Made by a program: the position numbers and the translations under genes
Shown here: positions 43,987-51,570 of the stretch, piece by piece
Layout of the letters: each line of letters opens with the position of its first letter
Position numbering within the stretch: the first letter of the stretch is position 1
The notes under the pieces: model-generated
Databases searched by the model: none
Seen by the model: only the letters and a program-made list of their open reading frames with translations
Told to the model about the DNA's origin: nothing
Assembly (NCBI RefSeq): GCF_013166595.1
Contig: NZ_JABKKG010000003.1
Span: 397,408 to 461,407 of the forward strand
From: Palleniella intestinalis
Lineage (GTDB): Bacteria > Bacteroidota > Bacteroidia > Bacteroidales > Bacteroidaceae
Length of the DNA: 64,000 nucleotides
Direction: 5' to 3'

Positions 43987-46485
43987 ATGAAAACTTTAGG
44001 AAAGATACTGACGGTCATTGCAGCACTATTGCTTGCAATACCAATGACAGCCGCAGAGCAGTTTGTGGATTTCAAGCAGGGCGACTTGCTGCTGAACAAC
44101 GGCAACACTATCGGCATTGCCATGAGCGACAAAGAGCCGAAAGGTGTGTCAATCGCCGTGAACAATCTTGCAGAGGACCTGCGGAAAGTATGTGGTGCAA
44201 AGGTGGAGCTCTCGTCCTCCAAAGCGACAATCGCTGTTGGAACGATAGGACATTCCGCAACGATTGACCGCATGGTGAAAGCCGGACAGATAGACGGCAA
44301 ACTGCTTCGTGGCAAGCGTGAGGCATACGTGATAACCGTTGTCGGCGACCAATTGGTGATTGCCGGTAGCGACCGCCGTGGCACAGTCTATGGCATTTAC
44401 GAGCTGTCACGCCAGATTGGTGTGTCGCCATGGTACGATTGGGCTGACGTGCCTATCGCTCACCATGACCGTCTTTTCGTCAATAAGGGTGTGTACACCG
44501 ACGGTGAGCCTGCCGTGCGTTATCGCGGACTCTTCCTTAATGATGAAGCGCCGTGCTTAACCACATGGGTGAAGAACACCTACGGCACTAACTACGGCGA
44601 CCATCGCTTCTATTCCCGTGTGTTCGAACTAATCCTCCGCCTCAAAGGCAATTATCTTTGGCCTGCCATGTGGGGATGGGCGTTCTATGCAGACGACCCG
44701 GAGAACAGCAAGACGGCTGACGAAATGGGAGTGATAATGGGAACATCCCACCATGAACCTATGGCACGCAATCATCAGGAATGGGCGCGCCGCCGCAAGG
44801 ATTACGGTACATGGAACTACGCAACAAACCAGGCAACCATTGACAAATTCTTCCGTGAAGGCATCGAACGCATGCGTGGAACGGAGGACATCGTCACAAT
44901 CGGCATGCGTGGTGACGGTGATGAGGCCATGGATGAAGGCACAAACACCAAGCTCCTTGAAAAGGTTGTCAAGAACCAGCGCAAGATTATCCGGCAGGTG
45001 GCAGGCAGGAAAGCGAGCGAGATACCGCAGATGTGGGCACTATATAAAGAGGGGCAGGACTATTACGATGCAGGAATGCGCGTGCCGGACGATGTGACAA
45101 TCCTTCTTTGTGACGACAATTGGGGCAACATACGCCGTGTGCCGAACCTCAAGGAGCGCAATCATCCCGGTGGTTGGGGCATGTACTATCATGTTGATTA
45201 TGTGGGTGCTCCGAGAAACTCCAAGTGGCTGAATGTCACGCAGACACAGCAGATGCACGAGCAACTCTCCTTGGCTTATGACCACGGCATCGACCGTCTG
45301 TGGGTGCTCAATGTCGGCGACCTGAAACCTATGGAGTATCCTATAACGCTGTTCCTTGACATGGCATGGAATCCGAAGGAATATACCACACCGAATGTCA
45401 CCTCCCATACACGGAAATTCTTTGCCGAGAACCTTGGCGAAGAGTATGCCGACGAGGCTGCAAGGATATACAACCTGAACTGCAAGTACATGGCGCGCGT
45501 GACACCGGAGATGCTTGACCGCACAACATACAATGTGGAGACAGGAGAGTGGGAGAAGGTCACTGCCGACTATGCACGCTTGGAGGCTGAGGCTTTGCGC
45601 CAGTTTGTCTCTCTGCCAAAGGCAAAGCACGACTTCTACCGTCAGTTGCTGCTGTTCCCTGTTCAGGCAATGGCAAATCTCTATGAGATGTACTATGCGC
45701 AGGCGATGAATCATTACTATTACGAGATGAAAAATCCTGCCTGCAACGAGTGGGCGGACAAGGTGACACAGTGCTTCAAGCGCGATTCCGTGCTTTGCCG
45801 TCAGTACAACAAGGACATCGCAGGAGGCAAATGGGACGGCATGATGATTCAGAAGCACATCGGTTACACATCGTGGAATGATGCTTTCCCTGCTGACATG
45901 ATGCCGGAGGTTTTCCTAATGGATGACAATAAAATAGGCGGTTATGTGTTCAAATCGTCTGACGGTTATGTGGCTATGGAGGCGGAGCATTATTACGAAT
46001 CCTCATGTCCGGAGGGCACAGAGTGGACTGTATATCCTCACTATGGGCGAACGCTGAGCGGTATTGCACTGACGCCATATACAAAGGAAGCCAAAGGTGC
46101 GTCACTCACTTACAGGTTCACACTGCCTAAACAGTGTCCAAAGGAGGTGAAAGTCATTGTCGTGACAAAGTCAACACTTGATTTCCGGAACAAGGGCGGC
46201 ATGGTCTACGATGTCGCAATCGACAATGGCAAGGCTGTGGAAGTCAATTTCAACAAGACTCTTGTCGACCGCCAGCCGTACATGTATTCGGATTTCTATC
46301 CGACCATTGCGCGCCGTGTAGTGGAGAAAACGATCACTCTTCCTGTGAATGCAACCGGCGATTCCCTGCACACACTGACCTTGCGTCCGCACGATCCGGG
46401 CATCGTCTTTGAGAAGATTGTCATCGATTGGGGTGGCTACAAACCATCTTATCTCTACATGGACGAGTCGCCGACCGGCAAATGA
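43987..46485 (+). CDS. Glycoside hydrolase family 115, xylan alpha-1,2-glucuronidase
   Basis: An 832-residue exported GH115 enzyme (signal ending PMTAAEQ) that removes (4-O-methyl-)glucuronic acid from internal xylose of xylan. Visible family features are an N-terminal domain (VNNLAEDLRKVCGAKVEL; AGSDRRGTVYGIYELS), the catalytic region PAVRYRGLFLNDEAPCLTTW and DDPENSKTADEMGVIMGTSHHEPMARN, TIGMRGDGDEAM, and WGNIRRVPN; the C-terminal sandwich begins SSDGYVAMEAEHY. Last gene of the operon; a strong hairpin follows. Confidence 0.93.
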   Translation: MKTLGKILTVIAALLLAIPMTAAEQFVDFKQGDLLLNNGNTIGIAMSDKEPKGVSIAVNNLAEDLRKVCGAKVELSSSKATIAVGTIGHSATIDRMVKAGQIDGKLLRGKREAYVITVVGDQLVIAGSDRRGTVYGIYELSRQIGVSPWYDWADVPIAHHDRLFVNKGVYTDGEPAVRYRGLFLNDEAPCLTTWVKNTYGTNYGDHRFYSRVFELILRLKGNYLWPAMWGWAFYADDPENSKTADEMGVIMGTSHHEPMARNHQEWARRRKDYGTWNYATNQATIDKFFREGIERMRGTEDIVTIGMRGDGDEAMDEGTNTKLLEKVVKNQRKIIRQVAGRKASEIPQMWALYKEGQDYYDAGMRVPDDVTILLCDDNWGNIRRVPNLKERNHPGGWGMYYHVDYVGAPRNSKWLNVTQTQQMHEQLSLAYDHGIDRLWVLNVGDLKPMEYPITLFLDMAWNPKEYTTPNVTSHTRKFFAENLGEEYADEAARIYNLNCKYMARVTPEMLDRTTYNVETGEWEKVTADYARLEAEALRQFVSLPKAKHDFYRQLLLFPVQAMANLYEMYYAQAMNHYYYEMKNPACNEWADKVTQCFKRDSVLCRQYNKDIAGGKWDGMMIQKHIGYTSWNDAFPADMMPEVFLMDDNKIGGYVFKSSDGYVAMEAEHYYESSCPEGTEWTVYPHYGRTLSGIALTPYTKEAKGASLTYRFTLPKQCPKEVKVIVVTKSTLDFRNKGGMVYDVAIDNGKAVEVNFNKTLVDRQPYMYSDFYPTIARRVVEKTITLPVNATGDSLHTLTLRPHDPGIVFEKIVIDWGGYKPSYLYMDESPTGK

Positions 46486-46514
46486 CGGCTTGCTTTCAGG
46501 CGTACAATATAATC

Positions 46515-46573
46515 AAAGGTGGCACTTGACTTACCAAAGACATTTCTTTGTAAAGTCAGATGCCACCTTTTGT
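46515..46573 (+). terminator. Terminator of the hydrolase operon
   Basis: Long hairpin AAAGGTGGCA...TGCCACCTTT with inner TGACTT/AAGTCA and CAAAGA/TCTTTG pairing, 29 nt past the GH115 stop. It abuts intergenic element copy 3. Confidence 0.75.
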
Positions 46574-46575
46574 AA

Positions 46576-46914
46576 TTAGAAAACTCACCGTGTTTTTGCT
46601 CTCTGAGAATTGCCTGTATATTTTTTTGAACGATAAATCCCTGAAAATTGCAGGGATTTGTTGTTTTGCTTATTATGTTATAAATCAATAAGTTACCTTT
46701 ATATGGGATACTTGCATGTGCAGAAAAAGGCTCGTTTCGTTACCTTTCAGTGCGCAAATCGGTACCTTTTCCACTGCCAAAGGTTAGTTTTTCCGGTGGA
46801 AAAGGTCACCTTTCGCACTGTGGAACGCCGTTTTTGACGGCAGAAAGCATGTTTTTCCGCTTAAAGAATGTCCGTTTTCCACATTATGATAAATAGAGCA
46901 TTAGAAAACTCATG
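46576..46914. repeat. Intergenic element, copy 3 of 3 (TTAGAAAACTCA ends)
   Basis: TTAGAAAACTCA at 46576 and TTAGAAAACTCATG at 46901 (325 bp apart) bound a region with a CCCTGAAAATTGCAGGGAT hairpin, a block of four to five GTTACCTTT/GGTACC/GGTCACC units (about 46690-46820), short palindromes and the TTATGATAAATAGAGCA ending seen in copy 2. Confidence 0.6.
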
Positions 46915-47025
46915 CAGTTTTTTCGTAGGGACATCCGTTGCCTTTTTCCTGCCAAAGACTTATGCCGAAGGATTATAATAAGTGTGAAAAAGAATCCGCT
47001 GTTTGTTGTTTCCGCAAAAATGTTG

Positions 47026-47033
47026 TACCTTTG
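47026..47033 (+). promoter_or_regulatory. -7 element TACCTTTG of sdaA
   Basis: A TAnnTTTG match 28 nt upstream of the start codon. Confidence 0.55.
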
Positions 47034-47060
47034 TATCGGATAATAAAGTAAGCAGATATC

Positions 47061-48257
47061 ATGAAAAGTATAAAAGAACTTTTCCGTATAGGACTCGGAC
47101 CTTCGAGCAGTCACACAATGGGACCTCACAGGGCAGCGGAGATTTTTGCACAGCGGCATCCCGATGCGACGCGCACGGAAGTGACACTGTTTGGCAGTCT
47201 GGCAGCAACCGGTCGAGGACACTTGACAGATAAGGCGATAGAGAGTGTGCTGCCGGGGATAAAGATTGTTTGGGAGCCAAGGATTTTCCCTGTGTTCCAT
47301 CCCAACGGCATGGAGTTCCGTGCTTATGGCGAGGAAGACAATCTTGTGGACACGTGGACGGTGTATAGTGTCGGCGGTGGTGAACTGAAAGAAGATGATG
47401 CTCAACAGGCGGATGATGCGGAGGTTTACGACAAGTCAAAGATGACCGAAATCCTGAAGTACTGTGAGTGGACGGGCAAAGGCTATTGGGAGTATGTCGA
47501 GGAATGTGAGGGAAAGGAAATCTGGGACTATCTGAGTGAAGTATGGCGTGTGATGAAAGCTGCCGTGGAACGTGGCATAGATACAGAGGGAGTTCTGCCC
47601 GGACCGTTGCATCTGAGCAGGAAAGCTCCACAATATTATATAAAGGCGACAGGCTACCGTGACAGCCTTAAGTCCCGCGGACTAGTCTTCGCCTATGCCC
47701 TTGCTGTCAGTGAGGAGAACGCTTCTGGCGGTCAGATAGTCACTGCGCCGACTTGCGGTTCGTGTGGAGTGTTGCCGGGCGTTCTTTACCATTTGTGGAA
47801 GAGCAAGGATTTCAGTGAGGCACGCATCCTCCGTGCCATAGCAACAGCAGGACTTTTCGGCAATGTGGTGAAGCACAACGCCTCCATAAGCGGTGCTGAG
47901 GTGGGCTGCCAGGGCGAGGTCGGTGTGGCGTGCGCCATGGCTTCCGCTGCTGTCAGCCAGCTGTTCGGCGGTTCTCCTGCACAGATAGAGTATTCGGCGG
48001 AGATGGGTTTGGAGCATCACCTCGGTATGACCTGTGACCCTGTTTGCGGCATGGTGCAGATACCGTGCATCGAACGCAATGCCTTTGCGGCAGCACGTGC
48101 GCTTGACTCCAATGTGTTCTCTGCCTTCTCCGACGGCACGCACAGGGTCTCTTTTGACAAGGTGGTGGATGTCATGAAGCAGACAGGCCATGACCTTCCG
48201 TCGCTTTACAAGGAGACAGCCGAGGGCGGTCTTGCCAAGGATTTCCGCCAGATGTAG
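47061..48257 (+). CDS. sdaA: L-serine ammonia-lyase, single-chain iron-sulfur type
   Basis: A 398-residue L-serine dehydratase, which deaminates L-serine to pyruvate and ammonia in the cytoplasm with a [4Fe-4S] cluster. The N-terminal beta domain starts LFRIGLGPSSSHTMGPHRAAE; the alpha domain carries SGGQIVTAPTCGSCGVLPGVL, HNASISGAEVGCQGEVGVACAM and GMTCDPVCGMVQIPCIERN, with the three Cys ligands expected in the last two segments. Beta and alpha domains are fused, as in the E. coli enzymes. It is monocistronic. RidA, encoded elsewhere in the window, would deal with 2-aminoacrylate made by this reaction if it used PLP, but the iron-sulfur type releases it differently. Confidence 0.93.
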   Translation: MKSIKELFRIGLGPSSSHTMGPHRAAEIFAQRHPDATRTEVTLFGSLAATGRGHLTDKAIESVLPGIKIVWEPRIFPVFHPNGMEFRAYGEEDNLVDTWTVYSVGGGELKEDDAQQADDAEVYDKSKMTEILKYCEWTGKGYWEYVEECEGKEIWDYLSEVWRVMKAAVERGIDTEGVLPGPLHLSRKAPQYYIKATGYRDSLKSRGLVFAYALAVSEENASGGQIVTAPTCGSCGVLPGVLYHLWKSKDFSEARILRAIATAGLFGNVVKHNASISGAEVGCQGEVGVACAMASAAVSQLFGGSPAQIEYSAEMGLEHHLGMTCDPVCGMVQIPCIERNAFAAARALDSNVFSAFSDGTHRVSFDKVVDVMKQTGHDLPSLYKETAEGGLAKDFRQM

Positions 48258-48343
48258 GCTTGTCTCGTGCTTGTCTTGTGCGCCACAAACCGGTTCTTGA
48301 AAAGATTTGTGCGATTTCTTTTGCAAGAAATAGAATAATTATT

Positions 48344-48351
48344 ACCTTTGC
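48344..48351 (+). promoter_or_regulatory. -7 element TACCTTTG ahead of the Fic gene
   Basis: Followed by a 190-nt leader that contains a nested hairpin (ACTCAGCGG/CCGCTGAGT outer, TTAAAAC/GTTTTAA and GCACCGTGAAACGGTGC inner), about 48362-48438. Confidence 0.5.
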
Positions 48352-48361
48352 AGATAGGTAA

Positions 48362-48438
48362 CTACTCAGCGGAGTTAAAACTTTTGTTTTAAGCACCGTG
48401 AAACGGTGCTGTGGCAGGGAAGAATTTGCCCCGCTGAG
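48362..48438 (+). repeat. Structured leader with GCACCGTGAAACGGTGC palindrome
   Basis: A nested hairpin in the 5' leader of the Fic gene. The inner palindrome at 48392-48410 matches that in the arms of the element at 23542-24250, so this may be a small repeat element or a leader structure controlling expression. Confidence 0.5.
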
Positions 48439-48547
48439 TATTTACGCAGATAGAAATATAATGTAAAATTTGCAAGAAAACGCGTTAAAAGGTAGACAGT
48501 GTATACCTTTAAGTGCGATTTCTTGCAATATTCGGAAATGTCACGAT

Positions 48548-49612
48548 ATGGATAAAGTCACAAAAATAATGGAACGATGGCACGCTCTTCAACCTCTTTC
48601 CGAGAGAGACCGAGAGCTGCTGAGCCGTCGCTTTACAATCGATTTCAACTATAACAGCAACCATATTGAGGGAAATACACTGACGTATGGTCAAACCGAG
48701 ATACTGCTTCTTTTCGGAAAAGTTATAGGGGAGGCTGATGTGAAGGATGTTGAGGAAATGACAGCAAGCAATGTCGGGCTTAAAATGATGACAGAAGAGG
48801 CTTTGCTGAAAGACATCCCTATGACTCAGAATTTTATCCGTACATTGCATAAAACTCTTTTGCGTGAGGATTATGTTATATATAGAAATCTGCCCGGAGG
48901 TCAAACCACAAGCTATACTATTCATGCAGGGCAGTATAAGACTCGCCCGAACAGTGTAATAACAAGATATGGTGACAGGTTTGAATATGCCTCCCCGGAA
49001 GAGACTCCTTCGTTGATGACTGATTTGGTTGATTGGTATAACGATGCGGAACAATCAGGCAGCTACACCCCAATAGAATTGGCAGCCATGTTTCACTATC
49101 GCTATATCCGTATTCATCCCTTTGAGGATGGCAATGGGCGTATTGCACGACTGCTGGTTAACTATATCCTCACGCGCCATGGCTTCCCGATGATAGTGGT
49201 CAGGAGTAGGAAAAAGAATGAATATTTGGAAGCGTTACATAAAACAGACCTTACTGTGGGTGCTACGCCTTCGCTTGGAGCGCATGCGTCAAAACGTGAT
49301 ATTCAGCAGTTTCTGACCTATTTCACAAACCTTTTTGTTGAGGAAGTCACATATAACATTCGTTTTCTTACAGAGCGTGGCGAAAATGTATGGTGGTTTG
49401 ATGGGGAGCGCATTAAATTCCGTTCGTCCACGACGAGCAAGATTCTTAATCTTATGTACACAACTCCTGACATCACAATTCAGTCCATGTCAGCGCAGGT
49501 GGGAGTGAATATTGCTTCCGTCAACAAGCAAATAAAGCAACTGACGACTAAAGGCTATATAGAACGTGCAGGAAACGGTGACTGGCGTCTTACCATAACT
49601 CCATCGGTATAG
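48548..49612 (+). CDS. Fic family protein (class II, N-terminal inhibitory motif)
   Basis: A 354-residue Fic-domain protein, expected to transfer AMP (or another nucleotide) to target hydroxyls. The catalytic motif is HPFEDGNGRIAR with His at residue 190; the N-terminal inhibitory helix motif is NSNHIEGNTL with Glu at 41, the class II arrangement that blocks ATP until relieved. The target-dock flap segment (SYTIHAGQYKTRPNSV) precedes the motif. The C-terminal 70 residues (TSKILNLMYTTPDITIQSMSAQVGVNIASVNKQIKQL) form a winged helix-turn-helix, as in many Fic proteins of unknown target. I prefer the ATG at 48548 over an upstream TTG at 48470. Confidence 0.88.
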   Translation: MDKVTKIMERWHALQPLSERDRELLSRRFTIDFNYNSNHIEGNTLTYGQTEILLLFGKVIGEADVKDVEEMTASNVGLKMMTEEALLKDIPMTQNFIRTLHKTLLREDYVIYRNLPGGQTTSYTIHAGQYKTRPNSVITRYGDRFEYASPEETPSLMTDLVDWYNDAEQSGSYTPIELAAMFHYRYIRIHPFEDGNGRIARLLVNYILTRHGFPMIVVRSRKKNEYLEALHKTDLTVGATPSLGAHASKRDIQQFLTYFTNLFVEEVTYNIRFLTERGENVWWFDGERIKFRSSTTSKILNLMYTTPDITIQSMSAQVGVNIASVNKQIKQLTTKGYIERAGNGDWRLTITPSV

Positions 49613-49761
49613 GGGGATATTGTGAATGTTTTTGCGTCATAATCTGCAGAGTGCACATGATTTTTCGGGAAAAGTAGTAGCTTTTGGTGATTTATATTAA
49701 GAGTTACGCCTCTGTTATGATATTTTTGCTAAAAAGATTGCTGAGTTATCGTAAATGTATG

Positions 49762-49769
49762 TACCTTTG
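49762..49769 (+). promoter_or_regulatory. -7 element TACCTTTG of the small-peptide gene, copy 1
   Basis: GTACCTTTGCATCAGATAA context identical to copy 2 at 58170; 100 nt upstream of the ATG, leaving a leader with a GCCGAC/GTCGGC hairpin at 49807-49822. Confidence 0.6.
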
Positions 49770-49870
49770 CATCAGATAAAAGAACAGGATAAACAAAACG
49801 AACAGAGCCGACAGCGGTCGGCACGAGATGTAATAAAATTAAAGGATAACAAATTAAATTAGTATTGATT

Positions 49871-49969
49871 ATGACAACATTCATGGTAGCGACATTTGCA
49901 GTTTATGCAGTTGCAATTTACAACATCTACAAAGTAGTGAAAACAGTTAACGGTATGCACAAGGGCTAA
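49871..49969 (+). CDS. 32-residue membrane peptide, copy 1
   Basis: A very short gene (ATG 49871, TAA 49967-49969) encoding MTTFMVATFAVYAVAIYNIY followed by KVVKTVNGMHKG. Residues 3-20 form one membrane helix and the tail is basic, so it should sit in the inner membrane with the C-terminus in the cytoplasm. Evidence that it is real: the same peptide is encoded at 58278-58376 with a single, synonymous difference (GTT versus GTC), and both copies are embedded in the same complete unit with TACCTTTG promoter and perfect terminator. No Shine-Dalgarno is present, normal here. The function is unknown. It could be a membrane-acting peptide or toxin, or an accessory subunit of a membrane complex. Confidence 0.75.
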   Translation: MTTFMVATFAVYAVAIYNIYKVVKTVNGMHKG

Positions 49970-49994
49970 TCCTAGTCATACTAAGTATTAATAA

Positions 49995-50035
49995 AATGTC
50001 CGCACATCTTCATTGATGTGTGGACATTTCTCTTT
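49995..50035 (+). terminator. Terminator of small-peptide unit, copy 1
   Basis: Hairpin AATGTCCGCACATC / GATGTGTGGACATT (one wobble) followed by TCTCTTTTT. Confidence 0.85.
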
Positions 50036-50096
50036 TTATGTGCCATGCGATTTATTCTCATGCCGCCATTTTATTACGGCTGTCCGATGATTTCTT

Positions 50097-51560
50097 CTAA
50101 GTATTTAGCAATATGACTTTTGCCTCTTTGTTGTCCATGTCCGGCATGGTCAGTCCTACGGGAGCACCTATGTAAGTCGGGTCACATACAACAAACTTTT
50201 TGCCGTTCAGCATAATATAGTCGCCGTCTGTATTGCTCTTGAAGCAAACAGCGGTGGCGAGATGCCCGGGATAATAGACAAGTATGACATCCAGTCCCAA
50301 TAGGTCGCGGACAAGGCGTGAGAAAAGAATCGAACGGTCTTCACAGTCGCAGTAAGGGTAATAGAGTGTCTCTTCGGCAAAGAAAGCGCGGTCGTGTCCC
50401 CACACCTTGTCATCAAATTCATAGACAAAGGCTGTCTGCACAAAGTTCAAGAGCCTTTCCACTGCCTCTTTTTCACTCATGCCTTTAATCTTTTCCCTCA
50501 ATGTAGGATAAAGTGTCTTCTTTGCTTCCGCCTCTATCGGTGTGTTGGCATACATAGCCCAGCGTGTCATGAAATTGCTGCCCAGTTCTGATATTGGATA
50601 AGCATCATAGAACTTGATGAGGTTTTTGTTTACACTTGTCTGCACTCTCATCTCCGGATAACGTTTCGACTGCAGTGTCCTTACTTCCGTCTTGCTGTAA
50701 CTCAATTTCGGTGTCTCCATAATCAGTAATGACAAAGGCTTCTCGTCAGGCATTGATGCACCGCATATCTTCAGGTTCTGTACATTGCACTTGAAGGGAT
50801 AAAACTTCTCTCCGGCAATGTTGAAATAAGCGTAATCGTATATGTTGTGTTCGCTTGCGTACAACAGATAAATGTTCTCGTTAGTGCATCCTATTCTCAT
50901 TTTGTACCCTGATTGGCTGTAGATGAACGCCATGAGCATAGTTGCCTCGTTGGTCTTTCCGAGACATGCCTCTGCCATTTTGTCAAGCATATTGAGATAA
51001 GCCCAGTCGCACAGCCCCATACGTATGCGCAACTCCAGACAGTCGCGTATCGTGTTGTTGTATATTGCTCCAGACAGTCTTTCCCATGCCTCTGCCAATG
51101 CATTGCCGTTACAACCTTTAAGTGAAAATTTCTCATTTTCGTTAAACCTCACCTTGCATTCCGTGCCGAAGAACATGAATGAAACATAGCTTTCTATCGG
51201 TTTTGGTTGCTCCCTTATCGGGGACACAGGCACAGGCTGCGGTTTCGGCTGCGGTGGTGCGACCACATCCTTAATGGGCACAGCATTGTTTTCTATCGGT
51301 TTGTCCTTATCTTCCTCCGGCATCACCACAGGCTGCACATTCTCATCTTTCGGCTTGGGTATGGCAGGCAGTGTCTTATACTGCTGCCATGCCGTTTTCA
51401 GAAACTCTGCATACTCCTTGTTCGCCTTGTCACGGAACGTTTCATACTCCTGCCGAGCCTGCCGCTTGAACTCTTCATAACTTCTGCGAAACTCATCTGT
51501 CTGGGCATTGACGGTTGTACATGTGTATGCCGACAGGAAGATAAGGATAAATCGTTTCAT
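50097..51560 (-). CDS. Exported transglutaminase-like cysteine protein, last gene of the caspase-like operon
   Basis: A 487-residue protein. Signal peptide to about residue 20 (STTVNAQ type: AYTCTTVNAQ), then a charged helical segment with coiled-coil character (DEFRRSYEEFKRQARQEYE), a proline-rich linker (VAPPQPKPQPVPVSP), and from about residue 120 a larger domain. The last 110 residues carry a transglutaminase-core triad: Cys406 in YPYCDCEDRS, His433 in PGHLATAV and Asp460 in VVCDPTYIG. Proteins with this core may be proteases, peptide ligases or bind peptides; the spacing and motifs suggest it is active. It starts 10 bp after the caspase-like gene. Confidence 0.75.
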   Translation of the reverse strand: MKRFILIFLSAYTCTTVNAQTDEFRRSYEEFKRQARQEYETFRDKANKEYAEFLKTAWQQYKTLPAIPKPKDENVQPVVMPEEDKDKPIENNAVPIKDVVAPPQPKPQPVPVSPIREQPKPIESYVSFMFFGTECKVRFNENEKFSLKGCNGNALAEAWERLSGAIYNNTIRDCLELRIRMGLCDWAYLNMLDKMAEACLGKTNEATMLMAFIYSQSGYKMRIGCTNENIYLLYASEHNIYDYAYFNIAGEKFYPFKCNVQNLKICGASMPDEKPLSLLIMETPKLSYSKTEVRTLQSKRYPEMRVQTSVNKNLIKFYDAYPISELGSNFMTRWAMYANTPIEAEAKKTLYPTLREKIKGMSEKEAVERLLNFVQTAFVYEFDDKVWGHDRAFFAEETLYYPYCDCEDRSILFSRLVRDLLGLDVILVYYPGHLATAVCFKSNTDGDYIMLNGKKFVVCDPTYIGAPVGLTMPDMDNKEAKVILLNT

Positions 51561-51570
51561 CGTTTGTTTT

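Larger units (their letters stand above)
49720..50042 (+). repeat. Duplicated small-peptide transcription unit, copy 1
   Basis: A 0.32-kb segment repeated almost identically at 58128-58450 in the same orientation, containing promoter, leader hairpin, 32-codon gene and terminator. The two copies lie 8.4 kb apart and enclose the caspase-like operon. Confidence 0.85.

Noticed and set aside
32991-46485. Polysaccharide utilisation locus with SusC/SusD
   Set aside because: No SusC- or SusD-like protein is encoded beside the hydrolases; the barrel at 19836-22694 is too distant and lacks a SusD.
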